Shown here: in pieces, positions 1 through 10,404 of the stretch
How the letters are laid out: each line of letters begins with the position of its first letter
Position numbering within the stretch: the stretch's first letter is position 1
Origin: Salinisphaera sp.
GTDB lineage: Bacteria > Pseudomonadota > Gammaproteobacteria > Nevskiales > Salinisphaeraceae
Reading direction: 5' to 3'
DNA: 64,000 bases
NCBI RefSeq assembly: GCF_002729955.1
Contig: NZ_PBYA01000049.1
Span: 1-64,000, forward strand
Program-made: the position numbers and the translations under genes
Notes under the pieces: model-generated
The model's input: only the letters and a program-made list of their open reading frames with translations
Told to the model about the DNA's origin: nothing
Database searches by the model: none

Positions 1-286
1 CGGCTTTGCGCGCGCTTGATCGGCGTCAGTGTTCGCTACCGTGCCACTTGTTATTGGCTTGGGCACGCTACGCTCTCACTTGCTTGTCAATCGCGCGCAA
101 AGCACGCCGGCGCGACCACGACAGGTCGTGCAGAGCTTCCCTAGAGGACGCTACGCTGGGGAAGTACACCGCATCTGCGCGAATCTGCGGATCGTCTTGC
201 CGCGCTAGAACCAAGCCCGCGGCACCCGAGGCCGGAGCTAGAGCGACTGCCACGACTCGCCGGCATGCGGGTTTCGCAGCGCAGGC
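1..286. other. Intergenic stretch at window edge, no gene recognised
   Basis: No open frame here looks like a protein; the 111-codon plus frame starting at base 6 runs into the antisense of fxsA. The stretch around 170-194 carries two copies of an ATCTGCG-type word (GCATCTGCGCGAATCTGCGG) that also occurs in the dispersed repeats at 42.8-44.2 kb and 53.1-53.6 kb, so it may hold a decayed copy. In many gammaproteobacteria the gene after fxsA is groES; I see no CIRCE element or heat-shock promoter here. Confidence 0.4.
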
Positions 287-793
287 TCAGTCGCGGCGGT
301 CGTTTTCGTCGCCGGGCGTATCGGTGTTCTTGCGTTCGTAGTCGCCTTCAATCACCGACTGCGGCGCACGCCCGCTCGACGATGTGCCGCTGCCGCGTCC
401 GGCATAGCGCTCGTTCGCGCTCGCGCCGGCCGGCGTCATGATCACCACTTTTGACACCAGACGCCGCGCGATCTGCTGACGCAGGCCGGGCACGAGCAGC
501 ACGAAGCCCAACGCATCCGAAATGAAGCCCGGGGTGAGCAGCATGAAGCCGGCCAGCAGCAGGGCGGCCCCGTCGAGCATGGGCAGGGCCGGCATCTCGC
601 CACGGGCCTGGGATTCGCGAATACGCGCGAGCACGGTCAGCCCCTGGCGACGTACCAGCTGGCTGCCGATCACTGCGGTGAGAATCACCAGCGCGATGGT
701 CGGGAAGAACCCGATCACACCGCCGATCTTGATGAGCAGAAACAGCTCGATGATGGGCAGGGCGATGAACAGGATCAGAAGTCGCAAAGCCAT
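287..793 (-). CDS. fxsA: FxsA family inner-membrane protein
   Basis: A 168-residue protein of the FxsA family, a small cytoplasmic-membrane protein whose overproduction in E. coli relieves F-plasmid exclusion of phage T7; its normal role is not settled. The first 50 residues are two hydrophobic segments separated by a short Gly-rich turn (IKIGGVIGFF), then a third hydrophobic stretch near residues 75-100 with the family motif MLLTPGFISDALG. The last 45 residues are polar, Ser/Gly-rich and probably a disordered cytoplasmic tail. It lies 20 bp downstream of valS on the same strand, so it may be co-transcribed with it. The family assignment is firm. Confidence 0.9.
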   Translation of the reverse strand: MALRLLILFIALPIIELFLLIKIGGVIGFFPTIALVILTAVIGSQLVRRQGLTVLARIRESQARGEMPALPMLDGAALLLAGFMLLTPGFISDALGFVLLVPGLRQQIARRLVSKVVIMTPAGASANERYAGRGSGTSSSGRAPQSVIEGDYERKNTDTPGDENDRRD

Positions 794-813
794 GGAATAT
801 CTCCGTTAGGCGG

Positions 814-3765
814 CTAGAGTGCGGCGATGCGCGCGCGTTGTTCGGCGAGCTCGCTGGCCTCGCGTTCGACGTTGGCCTGCTGTTCCCGGGCCTTGGCCAC
901 GACATCGGCCGGCGCCTTGGCCACGAACGATTCGCTGGCCAGTCGACCGCGAATGCCGGCGAGGTCCTTCTCCAGCTTGGCAAGGCGTTTGTCCAGGCGG
1001 GCGAGTTCGGCTTCCTTGTCGATCAGACCGGCCAGCGGTACCCGAAGTTGCATTTCGCCAACCAGGGCGGTGGCGGAATCGGGCGCGTCTTCGACCGTGA
1101 TTTCGTCGATGGATTCGACGCGGGCGAGAAAATCGATCGCCGCGCGATGGTCGGACAGACGCTGGCGGTCACTGTCGCTGGCGTTGGCGACCAGAACCGG
1201 CATGGGCTGGCTGGGTGCGATATCCATTTCGCCGCGAATCGTACGCAGGCCGGCGATCACATCGCGCAGCCAGTCGATTTCGGCCTCGGCGTCGTCGTTG
1301 ATACGCGTGGTGTCGGCGCGCGGGAAAGGCTGTACGGAAATGCTCTCGCCGTCGCTGGCGAGCGCTTCGCCGCGTGCCAGCGGGGCCACGCGCTGCCAGA
1401 TCTCTTCGGTGATGAAGGGCATGAGCGGATGCGCCAGCCGCAGGGTGGCTTCCAGCGTACGCAACAGGGTGCGACGGGTGCCGGCCTTGGCGGCTTCGCT
1501 GGATTCGCCCGACAGCACCGGCTTGATCAGCTCCAGATACCAGTCGCAGAAGTAGTGCCAGATGAAATCGTGGATCGCCTTGGCGGCGAGATCGAAACGA
1601 TAGTTATCGAACTGCGTAGTGACCTCCCGCTCCACGCGCTGCAGGCGCGATACGATCCAGCGATCCGCCTGGGAGAGTTCCACCGCGTCGTCGTCCGCGG
1701 GCGTATAGCCTTCGGGAATCTGCATGAGGGTGAAACGCGCGGCGTTCCAGAGCTTGTTGCAGAAGTTGCGATAGCCCTCCACGCGACCGAGATCGAAACG
1801 GATATCGCGACCGGGAGAGGCCAGGGCGGCAAAGGTAAAGCGCAGCGCGTCGGTACCGTGGGCGGCGATGCCGTCCGGGAAGGCCTTGCGGGTGGCTTTT
1901 TCGATGGCCTTGGCTTTTTGCGGCTGCATCATGTTCGCGGTGCGCTTGGTCACCAGCGATTCCAGGTCGATGCCGTCGATCAGATCGATCGGGTCGAGCA
2001 CGTTGCCCTTGGACTTGGACATCTTGGCGCCGTCCGAGTCGCGTACCAGCCCGTGCACATAGACCTCGCGAAACGGCACGTCGTCCATGAATTCCAGGCC
2101 CATCATGATCATGCGGGCGACCCAGAAGAAGATGATGTCGAAGCCGGTGACCAGCACGGAGGTCGGGTAGAACGTCTCCAGTGCCCGGGTCTTTTCCGGC
2201 CAGCCGAGCGTGGAGAACGGCCACAGCCCCGCGGAGAACCAGGTATCGAGCACGTCTTCGTCCTGGGTGAGCGTGACCTCGGCGCCCAGCCCGTATTTTT
2301 CCCGAACGTCGGCCTCGGACTTGCCGACATAGATCGTGCCGTCGGCGTTGTACCAGGCGGGAATACGATGGCCCCACCAGAGCTGGCGCGAGATGCACCA
2401 GTCCTGAATGTTGCGCATCCATTCGTAGTAAGTCTTGTCCCAGTTGCCGGGCACGAACTTGATACGCCCGGTTTCGACGGCCTCGATCGCCGGCTTGGCC
2501 AGCGTCTTGGCGTCCACGAACCACTGGTTGGTGAGCATGGGCTCGATCACGTCGCCGGAGCGATCGCCGTAGGGCTGCATGATCGGCTTGTCTTCGACCG
2601 CGATCATCAGGCCTTCGCTGTCGATGGCCTCGACGATCCGGCGGCGGGCTTCGTAGCGATCCAGCCCGCGATAGTCGTCGGGCACGAGGTTGATCGCATC
2701 CACCTCGACCGCGTTCGGTGTAGTGCCGCTGGCCACGATCTCGGCCGCGCGCGCGGCGGCCTGTTCGTAGGCTTCGCCGTCGACGCGCAGCGCGGCCTTG
2801 CTGTCCATGAGCCGATACATGGGGATGTGATTGCGCTTGGCGACTTCATAGTCGTTGAAGTCGTGCGCACCGGTGATCTTGACCGCGCCGGAGCCGAAAT
2901 CCGGGTCCGGATATTCATCGGTGATGATCGGAATCAGGCGCCGCTGGGCCTTCGGTCCGACCGGGATTTCACAGCGCAGGCCCACGATAGGCGCATAGCG
3001 TGAATCGTCCGGGTGTACGGCGATTGCGCCGTCGCCGAGCATGGTTTCCGGGCGGGTGGTGGCAATCGAAATGTAGTCGCGGGTTTCGCGAAAGGTTTCG
3101 TTACCGTCTTCGTCGGTTTCTACATATTCGTAGGTGGCACCGTTTTCCAGCGGATACTTGAAGTGCCACATATGGCCGGCGACTTCGGCGTTCTCCACTT
3201 CCAGATCGGAGACGGCGGTATCCAGCACCGGGTCCCAGTTGACCAGCCGCTGGCCGCGATAGATCAGGCCCTTGTCGTAGAGGGCGACGAAGGTATCGCG
3301 TACCGCCTCGGACAGGCCCTCGTCCATGGTGAAGCGTTCGCGCGACCAGTCAACGGAGGTGCCCAGGCGGCGCATCTGGCGGGTGATATGACCGCCGGAT
3401 TCGGCTTTCCAGTCCCAGATGCGATCGGTAAAGGCTTCGCGGCCCAGCCCATGGCGGGATTCGCCCTGGGCTTCCACCTTGCGTTCGACAAGCATCTGCG
3501 TGGCGATGCCGGCATGGTCGGTACCCGGCTGCCAGAGCGTGGGGTCGCCGAGCATGCGGTGATAGCGGGTGAGCGCATCCATGAGCGTGTGCTGGAAGGC
3601 ATGGCCCATATGCAGGCTGCCGGTGACGTTCGGCGGCGGCAGCATGATGCAATAGGGCTCGCCCGGTGCGTCATAGTCCGGCGCGAAATAGCCGCGCTCT
3701 TCCCAGACGGGGTACCAGCGCGCTTCGATGGTATGGGGGTCGAAGGTCTTGTCCAGCTCTGCCAT
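814..3765 (-). CDS. valS: Valyl-tRNA synthetase
   Basis: Class I aminoacyl-tRNA synthetase that charges tRNA-Val with valine in the cytoplasm. The protein has 983 residues, slightly longer than E. coli ValS (951). The ATP-binding HIGH-type motif appears as HMGH at residues 52-55 after PPPNVTGS, and KMSKSKGN lies near residue 580. The editing (CP1) domain sits between them with [10 protein letters not shown]. The C-terminus (last ~70 residues) is a Lys/Glu/Arg-rich coiled coil typical of ValS. Gene order pepA-holC-valS on one strand is the standard gammaproteobacterial arrangement; holC ends 56 bp upstream. Confidence 0.98.
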   Translation of the reverse strand: MAELDKTFDPHTIEARWYPVWEERGYFAPDYDAPGEPYCIMLPPPNVTGSLHMGHAFQHTLMDALTRYHRMLGDPTLWQPGTDHAGIATQMLVERKVEAQGESRHGLGREAFTDRIWDWKAESGGHITRQMRRLGTSVDWSRERFTMDEGLSEAVRDTFVALYDKGLIYRGQRLVNWDPVLDTAVSDLEVENAEVAGHMWHFKYPLENGATYEYVETDEDGNETFRETRDYISIATTRPETMLGDGAIAVHPDDSRYAPIVGLRCEIPVGPKAQRRLIPIITDEYPDPDFGSGAVKITGAHDFNDYEVAKRNHIPMYRLMDSKAALRVDGEAYEQAAARAAEIVASGTTPNAVEVDAINLVPDDYRGLDRYEARRRIVEAIDSEGLMIAVEDKPIMQPYGDRSGDVIEPMLTNQWFVDAKTLAKPAIEAVETGRIKFVPGNWDKTYYEWMRNIQDWCISRQLWWGHRIPAWYNADGTIYVGKSEADVREKYGLGAEVTLTQDEDVLDTWFSAGLWPFSTLGWPEKTRALETFYPTSVLVTGFDIIFFWVARMIMMGLEFMDDVPFREVYVHGLVRDSDGAKMSKSKGNVLDPIDLIDGIDLESLVTKRTANMMQPQKAKAIEKATRKAFPDGIAAHGTDALRFTFAALASPGRDIRFDLGRVEGYRNFCNKLWNAARFTLMQIPEGYTPADDDAVELSQADRWIVSRLQRVEREVTTQFDNYRFDLAAKAIHDFIWHYFCDWYLELIKPVLSGESSEAAKAGTRRTLLRTLEATLRLAHPLMPFITEEIWQRVAPLARGEALASDGESISVQPFPRADTTRINDDAEAEIDWLRDVIAGLRTIRGEMDIAPSQPMPVLVANASDSDRQRLSDHRAAIDFLARVESIDEITVEDAPDSATALVGEMQLRVPLAGLIDKEAELARLDKRLAKLEKDLAGIRGRLASESFVAKAPADVVAKAREQQANVEREASELAEQRARIAAL

Positions 3766-3821
3766 CCCAAAAGCCTTTAGCCCGCTATCCGGGCCTGTCG
3801 TTCGTTGGTTGATAAAAAGCG

Positions 3822-4256
3822 CTAGCCCGCGGCGATCTTGTGCGTGGTCAGGGCGTAGCCGCGATCCTTGTAGAAACGATAGCGTGTGCGTGCGCTATCG
3901 ACATCGGTCGGCGCGACGATCTCGTTGTGGCGCGCGAAGCGCGAGAAGAAGCGGCCCACATCGCCGCCAAGGTTGACCAGCATATCGTCGAAGCCGGGCG
4001 GCGGCTCGCCGGTGCCGATGACCACCGGGGTGAGTTCGTCGTCGGCTTCCAGTGCCGCCGTGGTTGCATGCGGTACGAAACTGCCCTGGCGAAACACCCA
4101 GAGCAGGGCATCGAGCGCTTCGGCAGCCGCGTCGTCGGCCACATGCAGATACACCCGGTGGCCGTTCTCATGCGCCTTCTCGGTCAGGCGGCAGGCAAAA
4201 CGCGCGCTGGCGTCGTCCGCTGTGTCTTCCAGGATATAGAAGAAGACCTCGGTCAC
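3822..4256 (-). CDS. holC: DNA polymerase III subunit chi
   Basis: The 144-residue chi subunit of the DNA polymerase III clamp-loader assembly; in E. coli it contacts single-stranded DNA-binding protein and binds psi (HolD). Recognisable family features are the N-terminal [20 protein letters not shown], the [14 protein letters not shown] stretch, a central [13 protein letters not shown] and the C-terminal [15 protein letters not shown]. The length matches the family (about 147). It sits between pepA and valS, the conserved position. About 170 bp without a recognisable gene separate it from pepA. Confidence 0.95.
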   Translation of the reverse strand: MTEVFFYILEDTADDASARFACRLTEKAHENGHRVYLHVADDAAAEALDALLWVFRQGSFVPHATTAALEADDELTPVVIGTGEPPPGFDDMLVNLGGDVGRFFSRFARHNEIVAPTDVDSARTRYRFYKDRGYALTTHKIAAG

Positions 4257-4427
4257 TCGAAAACCTCTGCTGGCGTCGTGCCTACCCTTGCCCTAAGGCG
4301 TGGGTTCACGATACGAAAAAAGTCGGCCGACAGCGATTTTGGCACGGGTGCGAGCGATATGCGCATCGACAACGGCCTGCGAGCTGGCCGTGTGCCGATG
4401 CGCTTTGCCCGGCGTGCGCTCTCGTGA

Positions 4428-5939
4428 TCAGGCGTTGCCCGTATTCGCGCGCTCGATGAGATATTGCACGAGCAGGCCCACCGGACGGCCGGTCGCGCCT
4501 TTCTCCTTGCCGGATTTCCAGGCCACGCCCGCAATATCCAGATGCGCCCAGCGCAGCTTGCGCGCGAAGCGGTGCAGGAAACTTGCGGCGGTAATGGAGC
4601 CGCCTTCCTTGCCGCCCACGTTGGCCATGTCGGCGAAGTTGGAATCCAGCTGCGACTGGTACTCCTCCCATAGCGGCATCGGCCAGGCGCGATCGCCGAC
4701 CAGCTCGCCGGCATCGCGCAGGCTGCGCCGCAACGGGCTGTTGTTCGACCACAGGCCGGCGGCATGTGAACCCAGGGCCACCACGCAGGCGCCGGTCAGG
4801 GTGGCCATATCGACCACGGCATCGGGCTGGTAGTTGCGTTCGACATAGGTCAGCGCATCGGCCAGCGCCAGACGGCCTTCGGCGTCGGTGTTGAGCACTT
4901 CGATGGTCTGGCCGGACATGCTGGTGAGGATGTCACCGGGCTTGTAGGCGTTGCCGTCGGGCAGGTTCTCGGTGGCCGGGACCACGCCCACCACGTTGAT
5001 CGGCAGGCCCAGCTCGGCGGCGGCCTGAACCGCGCCGAATACGCTCGCCGCGCCGCCCATGTCGTATTTCATTTCGTCCATGCCGGCACCCGGCTTGATG
5101 CTGATGCCGCCGGCATCAAACGTCACGCCCTTGCCCACCAGCACGATCGGCTTGGCGTTCTTCGGCCCGGCCATGTACTCCATGACGATGAGCTTGGCCG
5201 GCTGGCGCGAACCGCGGGACACGCCCAGCAGCGCGCCCATGCCCAGCGATTCCATGTCGGACTCTTCAAGCACGTTGGTCTTGATCGTTTTCTGGGCATC
5301 GGCCAGAGCGGTCGCCTGTTCGGCCAGATAGGTCGGCGTGCAGATATTGCCCGGCAGGTTGCCAAGGTCCTTGGCGAACTTCACGCCGTTGGCGGTGGCC
5401 ACGCCTTCGTCCACGCCGCGTTCGGCGGCCGGCAGGTCCGAGCGTCGCGGTACCTGGAAGACGATGCGCGAAAGCTTGCGGCTGTGCTTCTCGTAGTCCG
5501 GGCCGCGGCAGGCTTCGAAGCGATAGAACACGTCCTCGAAGGTGAGCAGGGCCTGCTTGACCTGCCAGCCGAAATCATCGCGACCCTTGACGTTGAGTTC
5601 GGTCAGATAGATCGCGGCGTCGACGCCGCCCATCGCATCCAGTTCCTTGGCCGCGGCCTGGCAGGCCTGGCGGTAGGCACGGGTGTTGAAATCGCGTTCC
5701 TTGCCGCAGCCGACCAACAGGATACGATCGCAGAACAGGTTCTCCAGACCGTGCAGCAACGTGGTCTGGCCGAGCTTGCCGTCCATGTCGCCACGACGCA
5801 TGACGGATGCGATCAATCCGCCGCTGGCCTCGTCGAGGGCCTCGGCTTGCGTTGAAGGCTTGCGGCGATCGAAGATACCGACCACCACGCAGCCGACACG
5901 TTGCTTTTCCGGACTGCCACTTTTGACGAGATATTCCAT
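4428..5939 (-). CDS. pepA: Leucyl aminopeptidase (M17, PepA)
   Basis: Cytosolic M17 aminopeptidase with two metal ions that removes N-terminal residues from peptides; the E. coli protein also binds DNA in Xer recombination. The 503-residue length is normal. The metal-site motifs are clear: VGKGVTFDAGGISIKPG (catalytic Lys and metal Asp), MKYDMGGAASV and the M17 signature NTDAEGRLAL. The N-terminal regulatory domain occupies about the first 180 residues. The start is supported by AGGAG seven bases before the ATG. It is transcribed divergently from lptF with a 204-bp gap, as in E. coli. Confidence 0.97.
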   Translation of the reverse strand: MEYLVKSGSPEKQRVGCVVVGIFDRRKPSTQAEALDEASGGLIASVMRRGDMDGKLGQTTLLHGLENLFCDRILLVGCGKERDFNTRAYRQACQAAAKELDAMGGVDAAIYLTELNVKGRDDFGWQVKQALLTFEDVFYRFEACRGPDYEKHSRKLSRIVFQVPRRSDLPAAERGVDEGVATANGVKFAKDLGNLPGNICTPTYLAEQATALADAQKTIKTNVLEESDMESLGMGALLGVSRGSRQPAKLIVMEYMAGPKNAKPIVLVGKGVTFDAGGISIKPGAGMDEMKYDMGGAASVFGAVQAAAELGLPINVVGVVPATENLPDGNAYKPGDILTSMSGQTIEVLNTDAEGRLALADALTYVERNYQPDAVVDMATLTGACVVALGSHAAGLWSNNSPLRRSLRDAGELVGDRAWPMPLWEEYQSQLDSNFADMANVGGKEGGSITAASFLHRFARKLRWAHLDIAGVAWKSGKEKGATGRPVGLLVQYLIERANTGNA

Positions 5940-6143
5940 GCACTACTCCTGCAAGGCTGTTAATTCGGACTGCGCAAAGCGTTGGCGATCTTTGCCTGTT
6001 ACAGGCGAGTATGCCGCGCACGCGTTGACGCTCGATAATCGGATGGCCGCGCAGTTTACAGAAAGCGGCGAAAATATCATCCCCACGCGAGTGACGACCT
6101 CTAATACTAAACTATTCGGCGTGTCGAACTGTTCCAGTTTGTC

Positions 6144-7250
6144 ATGATCGGTATTATCTTTCGTTATCTGTTCGCCGAGGTCGGCCGTACGTGGCTGGTC
6201 GTGGCCGGCGTATTGGTCTTTCTGACCCTCGGACTGGGCTTTGCCCGCTATATCGCGGACGCTGCGGCGGGCGAATTGCCTGTGAACACGGTTCTCGAGC
6301 TGGCGTTTTTCAAACTCGTCGAAAATCTCGAAATCGTGTTGCCGGTGTCGATGTTGCTTGGCGTATTGCTGACCTTCGGGCGCCTGTGTCGGGATAACGA
6401 ACTCTCGGCATTGTTTGCCGGGGGTGCCGGCCTGCGCACGGTTTACAAGCCGTTCGTGGTGCTGGCGCTGGCAGTCGCCACCTTCGCGGGCGTGATGTCG
6501 GTCATTGCCGCACCGCATGCCGAGCGCGCCATGGCCCGCGTCGGTGCCGAGGGCGCCACCACAGTGCTCCAGACCCTCGAACCGGGGCGCTTTCGTACCT
6601 TTCTGGATGGTGATGCGGTGTTCTACGCCGAAAGTCGCGACGGCGATGACAACCTGCGCGATGTGTTCATCCGTGTGGTGCGCGAGTCGAGCCAGGGCAA
6701 GCCTACGCAGACCATCGTTACCGCCGAGCGCGCCCGCCAGCAGGTGGACGACGACAGCGGCGCAGTCACGCTCATTCTCGATAACGGCTGGCGCTACGAG
6801 GGCAATCCGGGCGAGGCGAATTATCGGGTGATTCAGTTCGCCGAACACGGCGTGCAGCTTTCCCCGCCCACGGGCAGCGCGAGCGACAAGGTCGCGACCC
6901 GGTCGACGCTGGCGTTGATGAACAGCGATGACCCCAAGGCAACCGCTGAGTGGCAGAAGCGGCTGTCGGTACCGCTATCGGTGCTTATTCTCACGCTGAT
7001 CGCGATGCCGCTCGGGCGGGTGCCGCCCCGCGCGGGCCGCTACGGCCGAGTGATCGCTGGCGTGCTGGTTTATGTCATCTATATCAACGCGGTGCATCTG
7101 GCCGCGGTCGCCATCGAGGATGGCACCATTCCGGCCGTGATCGGGGTCTGGTGGATCCATCTGATCGCATTGGCTGCGGGGCTGGCACTGATCGCAAGAG
7201 AGCAGGGCGTGTTCGCACGGCGTCGCGCCGTGGCGGGAGCAGGCGCATGA
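6144..7250 (+). CDS. lptF: LPS export ABC transporter permease LptF
   Basis: Inner-membrane permease of the LptB2FG transporter, which extracts lipopolysaccharide from the inner membrane and feeds it to the LptC-LptA bridge. The 368-residue protein begins with a transmembrane helix after IIFRYLFAEVGRTW, has further helices near residues 45-75 and 95-120, a soluble periplasmic beta-jellyroll domain (about residues 130-255), and C-terminal helices with the motif MPLGRVPPRAGRYGR. It overlaps lptG by an ATGA and faces pepA. No strong ribosome-binding site precedes the ATG. Confidence 0.96.
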   Translation: MIGIIFRYLFAEVGRTWLVVAGVLVFLTLGLGFARYIADAAAGELPVNTVLELAFFKLVENLEIVLPVSMLLGVLLTFGRLCRDNELSALFAGGAGLRTVYKPFVVLALAVATFAGVMSVIAAPHAERAMARVGAEGATTVLQTLEPGRFRTFLDGDAVFYAESRDGDDNLRDVFIRVVRESSQGKPTQTIVTAERARQQVDDDSGAVTLILDNGWRYEGNPGEANYRVIQFAEHGVQLSPPTGSASDKVATRSTLALMNSDDPKATAEWQKRLSVPLSVLILTLIAMPLGRVPPRAGRYGRVIAGVLVYVIYINAVHLAAVAIEDGTIPAVIGVWWIHLIALAAGLALIAREQGVFARRRAVAGAGA

Positions 7251-8311
7251 AGCTCATCGATCGTTATATAAGCCGCACCATTTTGGTTGCGACCGGCGTC
7301 GTTGCCACCGTAGTCGGCGCGCTGGTTGTGCTGTCGACGTTTATCGGCGAAGCCGACAATATCGGCGAAGGCAGTTTCGGCCTGCTCCAGGTAATCGTCT
7401 ATACGTTGCTCAAGATGCCGAGCCATCTCTACCTGGTGATGCCCGTGGTGGCCCTGCTGGGGTCGCTGCTGGCGCTGGGCGCGCTGGCCGCCGGCAGTGA
7501 GTTGATCGTGGTGCGGGCCTCGGGCGTGTCCATGCGTCGGCTGGCGGTATCGGTATCGATTGCAGGGATCGTGCTCGCGCTGCTGTCAGTGGCCATCGGG
7601 GAGTATGCCGGGCCCGGCGGCACCCGGGCGGCCGATGCGCTGCGCGAACAGGCCCGCCACGGGCGCACGGCCGATACGATCAGCGATGGGCTGTGGCTTC
7701 GCCAGGGCAATATCGTGGTGCGGATCGATGCCACGCTGCCCGGCGGCGGCATCGATGGCATCGACGTGTTCCGCATGAGCGGCGACGGGCGTCTCGAGCA
7801 GGCCCTGACGGCGCCCAGCGCCACCCTGCGCGACGGCCATCTCGTGCTCGACGAGCCGAAGTTCACCACGCTTCATGAAGACTCCGCGGAAACCGGCACG
7901 CCGGAAACGCTGGATATCGATATCGATATCGATGCGGACGTGCTCGAGCTGGCGGTGATCGAACCCAGCGAACTGTCCAGCGCGGGACTCTGGCGCTACA
8001 TCAATTATCTCGATCGCAACCAGATCAACGCCGAGGATTATCGGCTGGCCCTGTGGCGCAACATCGTCAATCCGATCACGGTGTGGGTGCTGGTGGTGTT
8101 TGCGCTGCCCTTCGCTTTCGGTTCGCTGCGCAGTGCCGGTGCCGGCCAGCGCCTGTTCGTCGGCGGGCTGGTTGGCCTGATCTTCTTTCTGGTCAACGAA
8201 ATCGTGGCGGCCACCGGCCCCGTCTACGGCGTCGCGCCTTGGCTTGCTGCCAGTCTGCCGACGGCCCTGTTGGCCGTGGGCACGTTCATATGGATGCGAA
8301 GACTGGATTAG
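7247..8311 (+). CDS. lptG: LPS export ABC transporter permease LptG
   Basis: Second permease of the LptB2FG lipopolysaccharide exporter and partner of LptF. The frame is open much further upstream, but MKLIDRYISRTIL is the family N-terminus and its ATG overlaps the lptF stop (ATGA), so translation is probably coupled; this gives 354 residues. Hydrophobic helices near residues 12-35, 58-82 and 100-125 precede a periplasmic domain, followed by NPITVWVLVVFALPFAFGSLR and two more helices. A short DIDIDIDAD repeat is encoded by near-identical GATATC units at 7914-7937. Confidence 0.95.
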   Translation: MKLIDRYISRTILVATGVVATVVGALVVLSTFIGEADNIGEGSFGLLQVIVYTLLKMPSHLYLVMPVVALLGSLLALGALAAGSELIVVRASGVSMRRLAVSVSIAGIVLALLSVAIGEYAGPGGTRAADALREQARHGRTADTISDGLWLRQGNIVVRIDATLPGGGIDGIDVFRMSGDGRLEQALTAPSATLRDGHLVLDEPKFTTLHEDSAETGTPETLDIDIDIDADVLELAVIEPSELSSAGLWRYINYLDRNQINAEDYRLALWRNIVNPITVWVLVVFALPFAFGSLRSAGAGQRLFVGGLVGLIFFLVNEIVAATGPVYGVAPWLAASLPTALLAVGTFIWMRRLD

Positions 8312-8318
8312 GCAGGGG

Positions 8319-8336
8319 CGGCCGGGTGCCCGGCCG
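8319..8336. terminator. GC-rich palindrome between convergent genes
   Basis: A perfect 8-bp inverted repeat CGGCCGGG-TG-CCCGGCCG directly after the lptG stop, in the 39-bp gap to the convergent RDD gene. No T run follows on either strand, so this is at best a weak or factor-assisted terminator. Confidence 0.3.
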
Positions 8337-8350
8337 TGCCCGGTCTGGGT

Positions 8351-8776
8351 CTAGCGTTCCTTGGGCTGGACGACGAGTTCGGTGCGGCTGACGATGTCCT
8401 GCAGGCTGCGCCGCTGCGAATCCACGAGGCACCACAGCATGCCGACGATGGATAGCCAGGAAACCCAGGCGCTCAGGTAGCGAAGTATGGCCTGGTGCCA
8501 CTGCACCGGGCCGCCGTCGTGGTTGCGCAGCTGCATGCGCCAGGCCTTCATGCCCAGCGTCTGCCCCCCGTGCATCCAGAACCAGGAAAAGAATAGATAG
8601 GGCACGAATAGAAAATACAGGCGCACCCACGGGTTGTGGCCGTCCACGGCATGGCCGTGATTGAACGGCAGCAGCGCAAGGCCGGCGAGCAGGAGCAGCC
8701 CGACCAGCAGGAACAGGTCGTAAACCCCGGCCGCGATACGGCGAACCAGGCCGGCAGGATAGGCCGATAACGCCAT
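8351..8776 (-). CDS. RDD family membrane protein
   Basis: A 141-residue integral membrane protein with the RDD fold. The name-giving motif region is LVRRIAAGVYDLFLLVGLLLL at the N-terminus (its central Arg-Asp pair as R..YD), then a second helix (FLFVPYLFFSWFWMHGGQTLGMKAWRMQL), where GQTLGMKAW is the most conserved RDD block, and a third helix around LSAWVSWLSIVGMLWCL. RDD proteins are small transport- or stress-linked proteins of mostly unknown substrate. The start codon overlaps the stop of the upstream amidase by one base (TGATG), so the two are co-transcribed. Confidence 0.88.
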   Translation of the reverse strand: MALSAYPAGLVRRIAAGVYDLFLLVGLLLLAGLALLPFNHGHAVDGHNPWVRLYFLFVPYLFFSWFWMHGGQTLGMKAWRMQLRNHDGGPVQWHQAILRYLSAWVSWLSIVGMLWCLVDSQRRSLQDIVSRTELVVQPKER

Positions 8777-10269
8777 CAGCGACTCTCGATCGTGGGCAGA
8801 CGGTCGAACCAGGGCGCGGCGTCTTCGAGCTGTGCGGCCAGCTGCAGCAACAGTGGCTCGCTCGATGGCGCGCCCACGAACTGACTGCCCATCGGCAGGC
8901 CGTTGGGCGTCATGTGCAGGGGCACTGACATCGCCGGTACGCCGGTGAGGTTTGCGAGCTGGGTGAACGGCACATGCTTGAGGTTATCGCGCGCGATCTG
9001 TTCCACGATGCCGGAACGAATCAGCGCCCGGCCGCTGGGCAGGCGCAGCAGCGGGCGCAAAGCGATCTGCTGCCAACGCGGCGTGGCCGATTCGCCGATA
9101 CGCGAGGGCGGGTTGGCCAGCGTCGGCGTGAGCAGCAGGTCGTATTCGGCATGAAATTCGGCCAGGGCATGGCGATAGCCGCGCCAGCGCTCGAAGGCGG
9201 TGACGTATTCGGTGGCCGAAAACGCGCGTCCCACGTGCGCCATGGCCCGGGTATCGAGTTCGAACTCGTCGACTGACGCACCCGTGCGCTTGCGCACGTC
9301 ATCGACCTGCATGGCCATTTGTACGAACCACATCGACAGGAAATCGCGGCCGAGCTGCAGGCCGTCGATGGCCGGCGCGGCGCGCTCGATGCGATGGCCA
9401 AGGGATTCGAGCAGGGTCGTGGTCGTATTCAGAGCGGCATGCGCCTGTTCATGCAGCGGGATATCCAGCGGCGAAGTATCGAGTACGCCAATTCGCAGCT
9501 TGGGCGGCGGTGTGTCGAGAGCGGCGAGATAACCGGCCTCGGGCTCGCTCAGGCGCACGATCGCGCCTTTCTCGTAGCCGGCGATGGCATCGAGCATTGC
9601 TGCGCTGTCGCGTACCGAGCGGCTCACGACATGATCGACGGCCGCGCCGTGCATGAGGTCGCTGCGCGCAGGCCCGCCCGGTACGCGTGCGCGCCCCGGC
9701 TTGAGGCCGAACAGCCCGCAGCAGGCGGCCGGGATACGAATCGAGCCGCCGCCATCGTTGGCGCCGGCCATGGGCACCACGCCGGCGGCGACCGCTGCGG
9801 CCGAGCCGCCCGACGATCCGCCCGGCGTGTGGTCGGTATTCCAGGGATTGCGGGTCGCACCGAAAGCCTGCGGCTCGGTCACGCCCTTGCTGCCGAACTC
9901 GGGCGTGTTTGTCTTGCCGAAGATATTCACGCCGCTGGCGATGAAGCGACGCGTGATCTCGGCATGGGCCTTTGGCGTGTCGCCGGCGCGTTTGAGCGCA
10001 GCATTGCCGTTGCTGCTGGGTACGCCCGCATAATCCTGGAACAGGTCCTTGATCAGGAAGGGCACACCCGCGAAAGCGCCGTCGACCTGCTCGGTGGCGC
10101 GGGCGTCTGCGATCGTATCCATTCGGCGGATCACGGCGTTGAGGGTCGGGTTGACCTGATCGAGGCGTTCGCGAGCGAGCGCAAGCAGCTCCGACGGCTG
10201 AACCTGGCGCTCGGCGACCAGTCGGGCCAGGCCCAGGCCGTCGTGCTGGACGTATTCGCTGTATTTCAT
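8776..10269 (-). CDS. Amidase signature enzyme, NylA-like
   Basis: A 497-residue serine amidase with the Ser-cisSer-Lys triad: Lys74 in PFLIKDL, and the two serines in the Gly/Ser-rich block GGSSGGSAAAVAAG. The stretches TEPQAFGATRNPWN and IRIPAACCGLFGLKP closely resemble 6-aminohexanoate-cyclic-dimer hydrolase (NylA) and related AtzF/FAAH-type amidases. The natural substrate cannot be told from sequence; it hydrolyses some amide or ester in the cytoplasm, as no signal peptide is visible. It heads a two-gene unit with the RDD protein and is divergent from pcnB. Confidence 0.9.
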   Translation of the reverse strand: MKYSEYVQHDGLGLARLVAERQVQPSELLALARERLDQVNPTLNAVIRRMDTIADARATEQVDGAFAGVPFLIKDLFQDYAGVPSSNGNAALKRAGDTPKAHAEITRRFIASGVNIFGKTNTPEFGSKGVTEPQAFGATRNPWNTDHTPGGSSGGSAAAVAAGVVPMAGANDGGGSIRIPAACCGLFGLKPGRARVPGGPARSDLMHGAAVDHVVSRSVRDSAAMLDAIAGYEKGAIVRLSEPEAGYLAALDTPPPKLRIGVLDTSPLDIPLHEQAHAALNTTTTLLESLGHRIERAAPAIDGLQLGRDFLSMWFVQMAMQVDDVRKRTGASVDEFELDTRAMAHVGRAFSATEYVTAFERWRGYRHALAEFHAEYDLLLTPTLANPPSRIGESATPRWQQIALRPLLRLPSGRALIRSGIVEQIARDNLKHVPFTQLANLTGVPAMSVPLHMTPNGLPMGSQFVGAPSSEPLLLQLAAQLEDAAPWFDRLPTIESR

Positions 10270-10404
10270 GACAACCCCACTGTTGATTTACAGACGCCGA
10301 CAGCAGGCGAGCTTAGCAGCCGCAGACCAGCTGGACGCTCAACCGTTGTAAACTATGCCGGTCGATGTTTCGTCCGCGCGAAAAATCGACCGGCCCTCGG
10401 GGCA

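Noticed and set aside
6-341. 111-codon plus-strand frame at the window start
   Set aside because: No family features, no ribosome-binding site, and it overlaps fxsA in antisense.
838-3003. 721-codon plus-strand frame opposite valS
   Set aside because: It is an antisense shadow of a high-GC gene; valS is certain on the other strand.
7914-7937. GATATC repeats inside lptG as a regulatory site
   Set aside because: They encode an in-frame DIDIDIDAD segment of the periplasmic domain; coding use explains them.
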